DNA of 64,000 nt from JACPNO01 sp963825405. GTDB lineage: Bacteria; Acidobacteriota; Terriglobia; Bryobacterales; Bryobacteraceae. This document shows, piece after piece, positions 1 to 9,180 of this stretch (position 1 is its first letter; the number at the start of each line of letters is the position of its first letter). Location of the stretch: contig CAWGTB010000005.1 in the NCBI GenBank assembly GCA_963825405.1, positions 682,001 through 746,000 on the forward strand. The letters are read 5' to 3'. Made by a program: the position numbers and the translations under genes. Under the pieces are notes generated by a model, which saw only the letters and a list, made by a program, of their open reading frames with translations, searched no databases and was not told where the DNA came from.

Positions 1-260
1 GCCGTTCCGCAATGCGCCCATCCTGGCTGTTTTCTCTCCCCAGCTCGCGGTGCATGGGGTTCGTTGGATTTTCTTGACTGAATCATGTGGGCGTGCGGCC
101 TTATCCCCATACTTGGCAGGGATTTACCTTGCTCAACAAGGTAATCGCATTCCCGTCGCAAATCGCGACATTTCCAGGCCCTGTTTTGAAGACGGCGGAC
201 AAAGGACAAGGGCGGACGCTGATTTCAGTAACTCTCTCTTACACGCGTGCATATCAGAAG

Positions 261-1700
261 TTACTGTAAACGGTGTCCGCTGGTGTCCGCTTGTCCGCCT
301 TCGGTACCGACCTCAACCGGCACAAGGGCGACTCCAACCCAAACTCGATCTCTGTTCTTTCCCTTCCGATCTTTCTGGAAGCCTCGGCTTTCCATTTGCC
401 GATCGAACTCTGTTCGGCTTAGCTGGTCCCCGTCCAGATTCTCTAAGGCGAACTCCTCGTAGGCATTCCGCATTGCTTGCAGAGGTGTTTGGGCGTTTCC
501 ATGCACAATACACCGGGCTTCGAGAAATGGAGTCAGGGAATCCATTTGGCTGCGATACTTCTCAGTCGCAGCCTCGACCACCTTGGGCACGGCCAAGCCT
601 GCGCGCTGCCACTCCAAGCAGCCCTTCACGGCCCACGCAAGAATAGCCGCGCCTCCTCTGGCCGGATCCTTCAGGATTGCCTTCAGGCTCGGGTCTCGTT
701 GGTTCTTGGGGATGACCCGCTCGAACGGAATTCGGAGAATCCTCCTCCACATCGCATCATCGTCGGCACGGACCTTGGGCGCGTGATTTGCACATAGCCA
801 CAGCTTGAAGCCGGGTGAAAACTGGATAGCCTCTTTGTAAAGCATTCTTGCCGTCACAGTGTCTCCGCCTGTCAGCATTTTCACCAGACCCTCGGCCAGC
901 TGTTTGCCCTCGTCCACCTCGATGGAGATGACCAATCGAGCACCTGCGAGGCATGCAATGTCGTTTCTCGCTCCGCCGACTTGTTGGCGCTTCAGAAAAG
1001 CCTCGAAATCGGCTGTCCTGGCGTAGTCTCCCAGCGTGGACCTGGTTGCCTCCAGAAAGGTACTCTTGCCCGTTGCCCCTGGCCCATGGACAAAGAACAG
1101 CACCTCTTCGCTCGTGACGGCGGTGAGCGAGTAACCAACTGCCTGCTGAAGAAAATTCGAGAGTTCTTCGTTTCCTCCTGTTACCTCTTGCAGGAACGTC
1201 GTCCATTGGGGCAACACAGCATCAGGATCGTACTCTACAGGCGACACTTGGTAATAAGGTTCTTCCTTCCGGTGCGGTTGTAGTTGGCCGCTCCTAAGAT
1301 CAATTGTTCCGTTCAGGCAGTCCAAGAGCCAAGGATTCGAATCGAGCTCCGGCTGCGTTACAGCGATGCCGGACTCGCTCCTAGTGAGCTGAATCATGGC
1401 TTTCAAATGCGGAGCCGATTCTGATTGCTGCGCCCACGATGCCAGCAGCTGACGGTGCTCGCTAACCGCCGCGCGAGCCGCCTCTTCGTAGATCGAGCGA
1501 ACCGTTTCCTTAGCCCTCCGCTCGACTTCGCCGCTGTCATCCTGTTTCCAACGCTTGCCGTCCCATACGTACCAGGCTCTCTGCGGGTGGCAGTACCGAA
1601 GTTCATCTCCGTGCTGCGCCGCTAAGCGTCTTGCGTTCGCAAGATCGGTATTAGGCGACTCGGTCGCAGCTGTGACGATTCTCAGTGGTTTTCGTGGCAT
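261..1700 (-). CDS. P4/D5-type phage or plasmid primase-helicase
   Basis: Replication protein of the phage P4 alpha / D5 family, a superfamily 3 helicase module that unwinds DNA at the origin of mobile elements. The Walker A motif GPGATGKST lies near residue 207. An acidic Walker B-like stretch (LVISIEVDEGK) follows, then the SF3 sensor region (KLWLCANHAPKVRADDDAMWRR) and the C-terminal P4 winged-helix region. The N-terminal 150 residues contain the D5_N-like segment (NPWLLDCLNGTIDLRSG). At 479 residues it is shorter than full primase-helicases near 750 residues, so the primase domain itself may be absent. It lies 26 bases downstream of a small HTH gene on the same strand, the usual regulator-primase order of satellite elements. 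It points to an integrated element. Confidence 0.9.
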   Translation of the reverse strand: MPRKPLRIVTAATESPNTDLANARRLAAQHGDELRYCHPQRAWYVWDGKRWKQDDSGEVERRAKETVRSIYEEAARAAVSEHRQLLASWAQQSESAPHLKAMIQLTRSESGIAVTQPELDSNPWLLDCLNGTIDLRSGQLQPHRKEEPYYQVSPVEYDPDAVLPQWTTFLQEVTGGNEELSNFLQQAVGYSLTAVTSEEVLFFVHGPGATGKSTFLEATRSTLGDYARTADFEAFLKRQQVGGARNDIACLAGARLVISIEVDEGKQLAEGLVKMLTGGDTVTARMLYKEAIQFSPGFKLWLCANHAPKVRADDDAMWRRILRIPFERVIPKNQRDPSLKAILKDPARGGAAILAWAVKGCLEWQRAGLAVPKVVEAATEKYRSQMDSLTPFLEARCIVHGNAQTPLQAMRNAYEEFALENLDGDQLSRTEFDRQMESRGFQKDRKGKNRDRVWVGVALVPVEVGTEGGQADTSGHRLQ

Positions 1701-1726
1701 CGCAAATGGAATCGACTCCTCTCTGG

Positions 1727-1942
1727 TTACCGAGCCTCACGGGCCGGAACTATCCTCTCCTCGATCCAACGCTCGAAGTCCTCACGGCGTACACGGACGC
1801 TGCGGCCAACTTTCACAAAGGGTATTCGTCGGAAGAAGATCCTCTTGCGCCAAGCCGCCTCACTCTCGCTCGTCACACTTGCCAACACTGGCACGCTTAG
1901 GAACTGTCCCTGGAGATCCTGTTTGGTGATTAGCTTACTCAT
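1727..1942 (-). CDS. Small helix-turn-helix DNA-binding protein, excisionase/AlpA-like
   Basis: A 71-residue protein starting at the ATG at 1942 (MSKLITKQDL). An upstream in-frame start at 2038 would run through the divergent neighbour. The C-terminal half (WRKRIFFRRIPFVKVGRSVRVRREDFERWIEE) has the wing and 'vkvGrsvRvrredferWi' signature of MerR/excisionase-type HTH_17 domains, which act in excision or in expression of satellite primases. The primase gene follows directly. The gene on the other side starts 31 bases away in the opposite direction, so both promoters must share that short gap and mutual regulation is likely. The family assignment rests on the motif; the role is inferred from position. 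Confidence 0.75.
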   Translation of the reverse strand: MSKLITKQDLQGQFLSVPVLASVTSESEAAWRKRIFFRRIPFVKVGRSVRVRREDFERWIEERIVPAREAR

Positions 1943-1973
1943 ATTGTCCTCAGTATGCCTTATAATACTTGGT

Positions 1974-2690
1974 ATGGAGTACCACATTTCATACCCAGTC
2001 GAGCTGCCGCGGAAAGGCAGCGTAACCGTTACGGTCAAGGGGGGTGAGGAATACCTTGAGGGAACCTACAGCGAGCGACGACGAAGAGAAGTATTTAAGG
2101 AATACAGGGAGGAGCTGAGCAGTAAAGGAGGTCTGAACGAGTCTGCCCACGTCTTGTTCGCACGCTGCGGAACCGATACCGAAAGCATTATTAAGTTCAC
2201 GACCGAATGGGGCGTTGTAGGCCGAAACCCAGGTCACCCGCTCTTCAGAATTAGTCTCCAGAATTGGAGGAAATACCAAGCCGGATTCAAGCAGCTTTGG
2301 AGAGTGATTGCGGAACCTGACTCAGTGTCTCCTGAGGAGCGGAGCAAGATTTTGGAGAGTCTTGAATCATTTCTGCATTATGGGCCTGGCTTAATGGATT
2401 CCATGGGCATAGGGCTGCGGCTTGAGACCGTTCCCACCGATGACGGTAAGCAATCGATCCGCCCGGTCCTTGAGCCCTCGACGCTTTGGAGTGCTCTGCT
2501 ACTGATGCTGTGGCGAGACGCGGCCCGGGGAAAGAACATTCTAAGAATTTGTGAGAACCCGAAGTGCGCTAAGGAATTTCGAGCGGATAAAGCGATCCGA
2601 AAGTTTTGCTCGGAGGATTGCGCGCATAGACACGCTAACCTCCAGAGCTACCACAGGAGCAAAGTCAAGAAGCAAAGCAAAAGACGGTAG
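1974..2690 (+). CDS. CGNR-like zinc finger protein of unknown function
   Basis: A 238-residue protein from ATG 1974 (MEYHISYPVEL). The longer in-frame reading from 1845 covers the divergent HTH gene and its first 43 residues look non-coding. The first 170 residues are not recognised. The C terminus carries a Cys4-type zinc module: ICENPKCAKEF, then KFCSEDCAHRHANLQSYHR. This layout matches CGNR zinc fingers, which are thought to bind DNA in stress or transcription regulators. A CGNR N-terminal domain with its own Cys pair is not obvious. It diverges from the HTH-primase pair and ends 81 bases before the convergent HD/phosphoribosyltransferase gene. Regulator of the element is a guess. Confidence 0.7.
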   Translation: MEYHISYPVELPRKGSVTVTVKGGEEYLEGTYSERRRREVFKEYREELSSKGGLNESAHVLFARCGTDTESIIKFTTEWGVVGRNPGHPLFRISLQNWRKYQAGFKQLWRVIAEPDSVSPEERSKILESLESFLHYGPGLMDSMGIGLRLETVPTDDGKQSIRPVLEPSTLWSALLLMLWRDAARGKNILRICENPKCAKEFRADKAIRKFCSEDCAHRHANLQSYHRSKVKKQSKRR

Positions 2691-2771
2691 GGGCTGCCAG
2701 CACGACACACACGCACTACGAACAGAAGGCGCAGGGCTATATACAGCAGCGAAAGTCATCTTCGCCCTCAA

Positions 2772-3320
2772 TCATGCTGTCCTTGGCCGTCTTGGAAAGA
2801 GGGCTGTCCAACGCGCCTCTTGGGACCTCGTCGAGGTACCCCACAACGCAGTGATCGTTGTGGTCGGAACATTATAATAGAAAACCGTTAGCCCTCCCGC
2901 ATTGCCGTATCCCAAAAGCCGATCATCCGTTTTCTCGGGCGGCCAGTTTCGCTCAACGGCCATGTCGTGTATTGCGATTCTCCCAGCTTCGCTGAATGCC
3001 GACCGTGCTCTTTCCTCTTCGGCCGGTTCGGTAAAAATACGGGCCGCTGGTCGGAAGCAGCTAAGGTCGGCTGGATCGATGATAAGCCCACTGACGTTGG
3101 GATTGCCCGTGAGCTCTCTCAGTCGCGATTCAATTTTCGTCAACCCCGACCGAAAACCGGTAGCGAATATTAGGAAGATTGGGGCATGTCTCAGCTTCTC
3201 TATCTCTCCTTGAGTTAGCGGTGAAGAATGACTCTCACGAAGGTCCGAATCTAGATTCTTGCCAAACCATTGCGAGAACACTGTACTCGCCCTGCCCGCC
3301 GAATCCAACGTTGTCATCAT
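2772..3320 (-). pseudogene. C-terminal half of a phosphoribosyltransferase-like (PRTase-CE type) domain, split from its N-terminus by a frameshift
   Basis: A 182-residue frame that continues the upstream open frame 3235-4722 after a frame change near 3290-3320. The join turns 'YDDNVGFGGQ' of the upstream frame into 'STVFSQWFGKNLDSDLRE' here. Later segments (HAPIFLIFATGFRSGL, then LLGYGNAGGLTVFYYNVPTT and LFPRR at the end) match what I recall of the PRTase-CE family: an acidic phosphate-binding loop, a hydrophobic strand ending in G, and a terminal 'gyg.a.gl.vf.yNvP..t...lW' block. Such domains occur in bacterial conflict systems. The first residues of this frame up to the join are unlikely to be a true start. 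A profile search of the repaired fusion would settle the family. Confidence 0.6.
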
Positions 3321-4722
3321 AGATGACCATCGGGAGTTCCGAGTTGATCTCGCTCGCTGATGAGATCACCGTCAAATCGCTCTTCAGGGTATCCCGCACA
3401 TCATTCCACAAGTATGTTAAATGGTGGGCGCTAGAAGTCGGGGCACCCAGACCAAGCGCTTGAAATCCTTTTGAAAAACGCCCAGTCACCGAAAACGCAA
3501 GAGCGTCGCTCAGTGCGGATCTACCCCAAAACCTGATCGCACTCAGCACACGAATGGCCAACGGAATCTCTTCAACGTTAAACTGCAGTAGCCACGAACG
3601 CACGCCCAAAACGCTTATTCTCGCGCCGCCGTGGGACTCGAACGTCTTACACCGCTCTGCAAGATCGGCGAGAACGTCACTGTACTTGTCAATAATCTCT
3701 AGCTTGTGTTCGCTCCTCTCCGAGAATGAACGACGACTCAGCACGAATTTGGGCTCCAAAAACGGGATATGGTCTTTGTCCTTAACCGCGATTCCCTGGG
3801 AGAAATTAAGCAGCTCCGCACTCTTGAGTTTTGTTCGTGTCCAAGACGCATTATCGAAGCTGAGTCCATGCTGCGACCAAATCAAATCGCGTACGGCGAA
3901 ATAGACGGCAGGTGCAAATTCGGGCATCGTATACACGTAGCCGATTGTGTGCTGAGTCTCATACGCTTCGGCCCAACGTTCCACACGGAAACGAGTAATG
4001 AACCGTTCGACTCCAAATTGCTCGTCCCCGACAAAGAACTTCGTCTTCTCCGCGATTCCTTGTATGGGCGGAAGGTCAATCACGATCTGGTCATCCACCA
4101 GGGAGTCCGCGAGCCCGACCTGCCCAATCCAACGCAATAACACGCGCGCCTTGTCAGCGACTTGCTTTCTGAACTCGAACCACGCCTGGTCTCGGCTTGC
4201 GCCTAGCTTCGGCTTTAGCTTATGCCAGCGGGCCCTAAACGCCTCCGAATCAGGTTCCAAAACACTTACCAATCCAGGCCCAAAAGCATAGCAGCGGACC
4301 AGTAGGTTCCGGTCGATGATTGCTGACACGAGCTCCCTTGCAACAGACAAGCGTGGCGAAGGAGTCGATTGACCGGGCCAGTGTTGCAAAAGGAATTCAT
4401 CGTCGCTCAGTTGCAAGTAGGTGCCGATGCTTCTAAATTCCTCTTGCTCCCTCTCTAAAATTTCAAGTGCGTTCACCACCGCCCCCTCCACTGCGCGGAT
4501 CTTCTGGTGATAATAGAGTTTCTCGTACAGCAGAAATCGGCTGATAACCAACTCTTCAAAGGCGCGCGCGCCGGCGGTCTGTACCGCGAGGACTTGTATG
4601 CTCTGATCCGGTTCAACTCCAGTCTCTTCGCAGTACTCTGGAATGCTGTTGGCGGACACCGTGACAACCTGGATCTTTTCCATGAGCCGGTCCACGTCCA
4701 CGGGCATGGGCACACCTGCCAT
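3235..4722 (-). pseudogene. Middle part of an HD phosphohydrolase fused to a phosphoribosyltransferase-like domain
   Basis: A 495-residue open frame. Its first 120 residues (from the frame's start through AFEELVISRFLLYEKLYYHQKIRA) are the helices that follow the HD core in dGTPase-like HD proteins. The preceding stretch, 'DVDKLDYIPRDCYMAGVPMP', is readable by changing frame at about 4735, so the true gene begins well upstream. The C terminus reaches 'VIYDDNVGFGGQG', the diphosphate-binding loop of a phosphoribosyltransferase-like domain, and then loses frame; the rest of that domain is in 2772-3320. The middle 250 residues are not recognised. Repaired, the protein would be about 920 residues: HD nucleotide hydrolase, linker, PRTase-like effector. 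It sits in the mobile region beside a type I restriction system, which suggests defence. Confidence 0.65.
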
Positions 4723-4819
4723 GTAGCAATCTCGCGGAATGTAATCGAGCTTATCTACATCGAGTGGGCCAGAATAATCTCAGAAAGAAACGGCCTCTTG
4801 GGATCGCGGCCGCCGCATA

Positions 4820-5113
4820 TCAACTGGGCAACCCGGAAACTGAGAACTGCCGCGTCCGACCATATGGAATCTGCGCCAAAGACAAGATCTGTTGCGACTC
4901 CGGCAGCAGAACGCATAGTGCTGACAGTATTTCCCCAAACGCTGGTGGCGAGTTCAACGTCGGAACACCAAAGAATTCCTTGGCCTCTTTTCGAAATTGG
5001 CGAACGCCATGCGTTCCGTCCACCGTCGATAGTCGGCTAAGTGCCCTCTCGGACACATGACTTAGGAATCCATGACCGACGTCGTGCGTAAGTGCGGTTA
5101 TCCTGAGCAACAA
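4820..5113 (-). pseudogene. HD-domain core fragment of the same broken gene
   Basis: A 97-residue frame carrying the metal-binding HD signature, LLRITALTHDVGHGFLSHVSE, in which H and D of 'THD' and the following GH..SH are the expected catalytic and ligand residues. It is followed by a helix with 'FRKEAKEFFG'. Directly upstream in another frame one can read 'FEHSIGV' and 'HRTQRIVE', the helix that precedes the HD pair in this family. Downstream, another frame gives 'CGGRDPKRPFLSEIILAHS'. So the same gene passes through at least three frames within 600 bases. HD proteins of this type hydrolyse nucleotides, for example dGTP, or cyclic nucleotides; the substrate cannot be told here. Confidence 0.6.
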
Positions 5114-5251
5114 TTCTTCGCCGAGCGAGATCGGTTCCTGCTGCGGTAGACGCTTTTTGACGGCGAGTGAGCGGGCGTTGCGTCTAATTCACTCAACGAT
5201 GCGCTGAGTTCGGTGCGGTACCCCAATACTGTGCTCAAATGCGAGTATAGT

Positions 5252-5577
5252 TCACACGGGAAATACGTAACCGGCAAGGCCGAGTTGGCGTATCCTGCGA
5301 AGCCGTTGCAGAAGTGGAGAGTCAAGTAGGACGACTTCACATGGCTCCAAACGGATGGTTCGCCAAACTGGATCGTGAATAATCTTTGCGTTGGGCCTGC
5401 CGCCCTGGCGCCGCAGTCGGACAGCATACTTCTCAAGGGCCATCCCCAGGGTAGCCTGAAGTTGACCGCTCACCGATGCCAAGGTATCGGGTAAGCCTGG
5501 GTAGAGTGGCAGGGGACTCGCATCGTCTCGAAGCTCTCGCTCCGAGGTTCCGCCGCACTGAGGGATTTTGTAAACAC
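5252..5577 (-). pseudogene. N-terminal fragment of the HD phosphohydrolase gene
   Basis: Encodes 'KIIHDPVWRTIRLEPCEVV' and 'LLQRLRRIRQLGLAGYVFP', the canonical N-terminus of HD phosphohydrolases related to dGTPase and SAMHD1, in which the 'hDp.hg.i.l.p.e' block is followed by 'fQRLrrI.QlG.a..vfP'. The frame is then lost just before the expected 'GA.hTRFEHSlGv', which is readable in neighbouring frames between 5115 and 5250. A GTG at 5577 (VFTKSLSAAE) is a possible start but needs one further frame change near 5510. I regard this, 4820-5113, 3235-4722 and 2772-3320 as one gene, minus strand, about 2.8 kb. Confidence 0.55.
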
Positions 5578-5582
5578 GTGAG

Positions 5583-6345
5583 CTAGTCGATTGAATTCAT
5601 CTTCGCGCCAGTTGACGCCAAAATCGCGGCACCTTCGTCAGTGCTGTACTTGATGATTATCTTCTTGTAGCTAGGGTTGGCAAAACCCAAGACGGCATCG
5701 CGCTGTGCAGTTGTCAACGCCCGATCGAACCAACCACTCTGTCCATAAAGCGGAACCGGCTGGACTTGCAAGAGGCTATCGAAGCAAACCGTAGTACAGG
5801 CGTTCTAGTCCTGGGATCGTTTAACCGTTCGGACCATGCTCCCGCATCTCGATTTTTTGCGGCTTTGCTATGGATGGAAACCAAATCTTTCGCAAAGAGT
5901 GTGTGGGGATGCTGGCAGTCCTGGTCCGCATCGTAACAGTTACGAACACGAGCCCAGTTCGTCGGGCTGCGTCACCACGTATCCGTAAGTCCTACCCAAC
6001 GCCGACGCTTGGCGGAATGGTGGACGCCGCGTGGACGACCCTATGAACGGCGGCAGGACGAGAATTAGTTTGGTGAGTGGAGGTCTCGCGGTAGCCTAGG
6101 ATAGACGGGTCGTTGGCGATGAGATCTTCTGAACCCACTTTTCACTGAAGTCAGGATACGTTCCTGAGCAAAAACGTTCATGCGGCGTGTATCCTTTGCT
6201 CATTGTTTGGCTACCTAGAGATTAGTTTTTCAGGGGTGGTTGGGGCATCGGTCCGCGGTCGGGTCGTGCCCGGCGAATACGGGAAAATGTTGCGATCTGG
6301 CGGCGTTGGTCTGGTGTGTCGGTAAGTATCATTCCGCCATCACTC
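5583..6345 (-). other. Degraded stretch with short coding remnants, no gene recognised
   Basis: The only open frame of note is 5583-5771 (minus, 62 residues, 'YGQSGWFDRALTTAQRDAVLG'), which reads like the C-terminus of a larger protein. Upstream of it, on the same strand near 5790-5930, another frame gives 'DADQDCQHPHTLFAKDLVSI', again protein-like but unrecognised. From about 5980 to 6345 I see no coherent frame and no RNA gene. The stretch separates the HD gene from hsdS. It is either a decayed gene or a true gene broken by several indels, as in its neighbours. Confidence 0.3.
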
Positions 6346-6356
6346 GGTCAAAGTCT

Positions 6357-7715
6357 TCAACTTCTTGCTCCGGCGGAAACCAATTCACCACGGAAGGCTT
6401 TGGCTAGGGCGGCCTCGTCAAGGCGGTCTAGGAGACCCTTAGCCCGCGTCGTTTTCGGTAGCAGCTCGATTGATCGCTGAAAACGCCATGTCGATCCACT
6501 CACTATCTCATCCTGCTCCTCAATCGAACATAGCGGTACTGGCATATCCCGGGCAAATTTGGAGCGTCAAATTGCTTTCGCCCGCGTGGCTTTAGACCGA
6601 GTCACAGCCCAGTTTAAACCTGATCTGATAACAGCCAAAAAGCCAAGAACCGACGGTTCAAAGATGCAACGGGCCGAAAGACGGCTATGGCCTGATTGAT
6701 GTTCCACTCGGGCCATGTGTCGGGTACCAGACTGTTCCCAGCGGAGGCCCAACAATATTAATCAGCACATCGCTGGGTAGACTTTGGAACGCCGTAGATC
6801 CTTGTTGTAGTACTCTTGAAATAAACGTAGGGTCTATCTCAAAATCTAATGTTGCATTGAACGTCAGATTATACACTTTGATGTAAGGAACTTCCCCGGT
6901 ACCGGCTGTCATCACCGCCGGAGTCGTACCCTTCGTAATAAAATCGCAAACCCGCTCAGCACGAAGCCACAGCCATGAATCGGTGAATTTCGACCGGACC
7001 ACGGATAGGACGTTCCGGCAGCGTATACCGGTCTGGTTTGCCATCGCTTCCCAGGAATAACACCCTCCTCTCCGCCTCAATGTTCGCCGTTGAGAGCAGA
7101 GCTGGCAGACTGGCGTGCGCAGACCTCCATTCAGTTGTCATTTCCCCTTTGAATGCGGTAGCAAGGATCGCCTGCCTGTAACGCGCGACTAAACGGGGGA
7201 TTCGGGCCAGCTCCTCGCGGGCGCTCTTGGACCGCTCGAGGAGGCTGTCCAGCTTGGCAACGATGCGGCCCTGCTCCTTAGGGTCAGGCAGTGGAACAGA
7301 CCACGAGGGCTAGTGCTTTTTTTGTCAATCTGCCGGAAGGTAGTTCCTGTCCCGGCTGCGTCCATCTCATTTGCCTGACTATTCAAGAAGTACCGGAGAA
7401 AGTCCGGCGTGACTTTGGATGGTCGAAGTCCAGCGACACCTCGCCCAAGGCAATACGGTTGGTTCCGGCAACTGCGACTTTTCCGATCGTGGCGCGGATA
7501 CAGAGGATCAAATCACCCTTACGGCACACCTTCGTAGCCTGCGTAGTGTACCGAGATGCCTTGATTCGCCCCTCTTTGTAATCTGCTGCCCCACCAATCA
7601 GAGGAATGCCTTTCCCCTCCGTATTGGTAGCCTGTCCGTCTGGCGATTGACCCATGTCGAGGCGGGCGACATCCGCAACAGTAGAGACGCCCCAGCGAGA
7701 TTGCGTTCCGTTCAT
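6357..7715 (-). pseudogene. hsdS: Type I restriction-modification specificity subunit HsdS, frameshifted
   Basis: DNA-recognition subunit of a type I restriction-modification enzyme. Reading through several frame changes, the N-terminal target-recognition domain begins at 7715 (MNGTQSRWGVSTVADVARLD, with KGIPLIGGAADYKEGRI). It is followed by the central conserved region ('PLPDPKEQGRIVAKLDSLLER', 'VARYRQAILATAFKGE'), a second recognition domain ('GEVPYIKVYNLTFNATLDF', 'VLINIVGPPLGTV') and the C-terminal repeat of the conserved region ('PLCSIEEQDEIV', 'LDRLDEAALAKAFRGEL') ending at 6357. Both halves are present, so the gene was once full length, around 450 residues. Its ATG overlaps the hsdM stop (ATGA at 7712-7715). 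At least five frame changes break it as given. Confidence 0.85.
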
Positions 7716-9180
7716 GCAGCCCCTCCCGCTGGAGCTGTAAGTTCCTCGCTGAATGCCTCGATCTCTTCGAGTGCGTTCTTCAGATGCGCGATGATCGCTG
7801 CTGCCAGCTCATCCGGCTCAGTCATCTCGTCTTCGGGATCGTTGCTCGTGTCCGTCAGCCACGCGATGTCGAGGTTGTCGTTTCGCGCGGCGATCTCGCT
7901 CACGCGTAAAGAAGCGAAACCGCCCCTCCTCGCCTTCGTCCTTGCGCTTTGCCTTCCCGTGCGGATCATTCCCGAAGGCCTTCTCGAACGGCTCGAAGTC
8001 GGCGACCGTGAGCGGCCGGGTCTTGCCGAAGGCGTGCATGTTGGCCCGCATGTCATAGACCCAGACACCCTTGGTGTTGGCCTTGTCGGTCTTGCCGCGC
8101 GTGAAGAACAGCACGTTGGTCTTGACGCCCTGCGCGTAGAAGATGCCGGTCGGCAGCCGCAGGATGGTGTGCAGGTTGCACAGCTCCATCATCCAAGTGC
8201 GCAGCCGTCGGCCGACGTTGTCCTCAAACAGCACGTTGTCGGGCACCACCACCGCGGCGCGGCCGCCCGGCTTCAGCGCTCGGACGATGTGCTCGACGAA
8301 GGCGAGCTGCTTGTTGGACGTGTCGGCCGTGATCGAGAAATCGGAGCGCGTCGGCCGCCCTCCGCCCTTCTTGGTGCCGAAGGGCGGATTGGTCAGGATG
8401 AGGTCGGCCTTGCCGAGCCGCTCGCCGTCCGGCGACAGCGTGTCGCCGCTCTCCACCACGCTCTCGATGCCGTGCAGCATCAGGTTCATCAGGCAGAGGC
8501 GGTGCGTGTCGGGCACAAGCTCGACGCCGACGAAGGCATTGTGGCGCTGAAAGAAGGCCTGCTGCTTCCGTCAGCTTGTAGAGATCGTCGGTCTGGTCCT
8601 TGATGTAGCGGTCGGCGGCGACGAGAAAGCCGCCCGTGCCGGCTGCCGGGTCCTGCACGACTTCGCCCGGCTGCGGCTTCATCAGGCGCACGATGCAGTC
8701 GATCAGCGGGCGCGGCGTGAAGTACTGCCCTGCGCCGGATTTCTTCTCGGCGGCGTTCTTCTCCAGCAGGCCTTCATAGAGGTTGCCGAGCCCTTCCTCG
8801 CGGGCCGAGAACCAGTCGAGCTTGTCGATGCTGTCGGTGAGCGCCTTGAGGTTGGTCGGCTTGCGCAGCTTGGTCTGCGCGTCGGTGAAGATGGCCAGGA
8901 CAACCTGGTCCTTGGTCTTCTCGGCTTGCCGAGATCGAGCAGCAGCTGGCGGTAATAGTCGAGCTGATCGAGGCCCTCGCGCTTCGCCAGTCCTGTCCCA
9001 GCGATAGCTCTTTGGGCAGGCGCTCCTCGTGCCCGGTCTCCTCCAGCATCTTGAGGAACAGCAGGAAGGTCAGCTCGGTGACGTATTCGTTGTAGGTGAT
9101 CGCCGTCGTCGCGCAGGACGTGGCAGAGGGACCAGAGCTTCGCGACGATATCGCGGGTGATGCCGTTGCCGTTCAGTCAC
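7712..9180 (-). pseudogene. hsdM: Type I restriction-modification methyltransferase subunit HsdM, frameshifted
   Basis: N6-adenine methyltransferase subunit. The uninterrupted stretch 7818-8516 holds the catalytic motif IV NPPF (LILTNPPFGTKKGGG) and 'GGRAAVVVPDNVLFE'. Upstream, 'QDPAAGTGGFLVAADRYI' is SAM-binding motif I, and 'GAGQYFTPRPLIDCIVRLM' is the classic HsdM helix before it. The N-terminal helical domain (TRDIVAKLW) begins next to a GTG at 9180 whose GTGA overlaps the hsdR stop. Frame changes occur near 9175, 9050, 8930, 8760, 8560 and 7905. The end (EELTAPAGGAA) overlaps the hsdS start. About 490 residues when repaired, the normal size. Coupled to hsdR and hsdS as one operon. Confidence 0.88.

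Noticed and set aside
1..260. Short open frames in the first 260 bases
   Set aside because: They overlap one another in several frames, lack ribosome sites and run antisense into the primase gene.
7419..8603. 394-codon open frame on the plus strand
   Set aside because: Antisense to hsdM and hsdS. The translation is Arg/Val/Leu-rich without domains, while the opposite strand has clear methyltransferase motifs.
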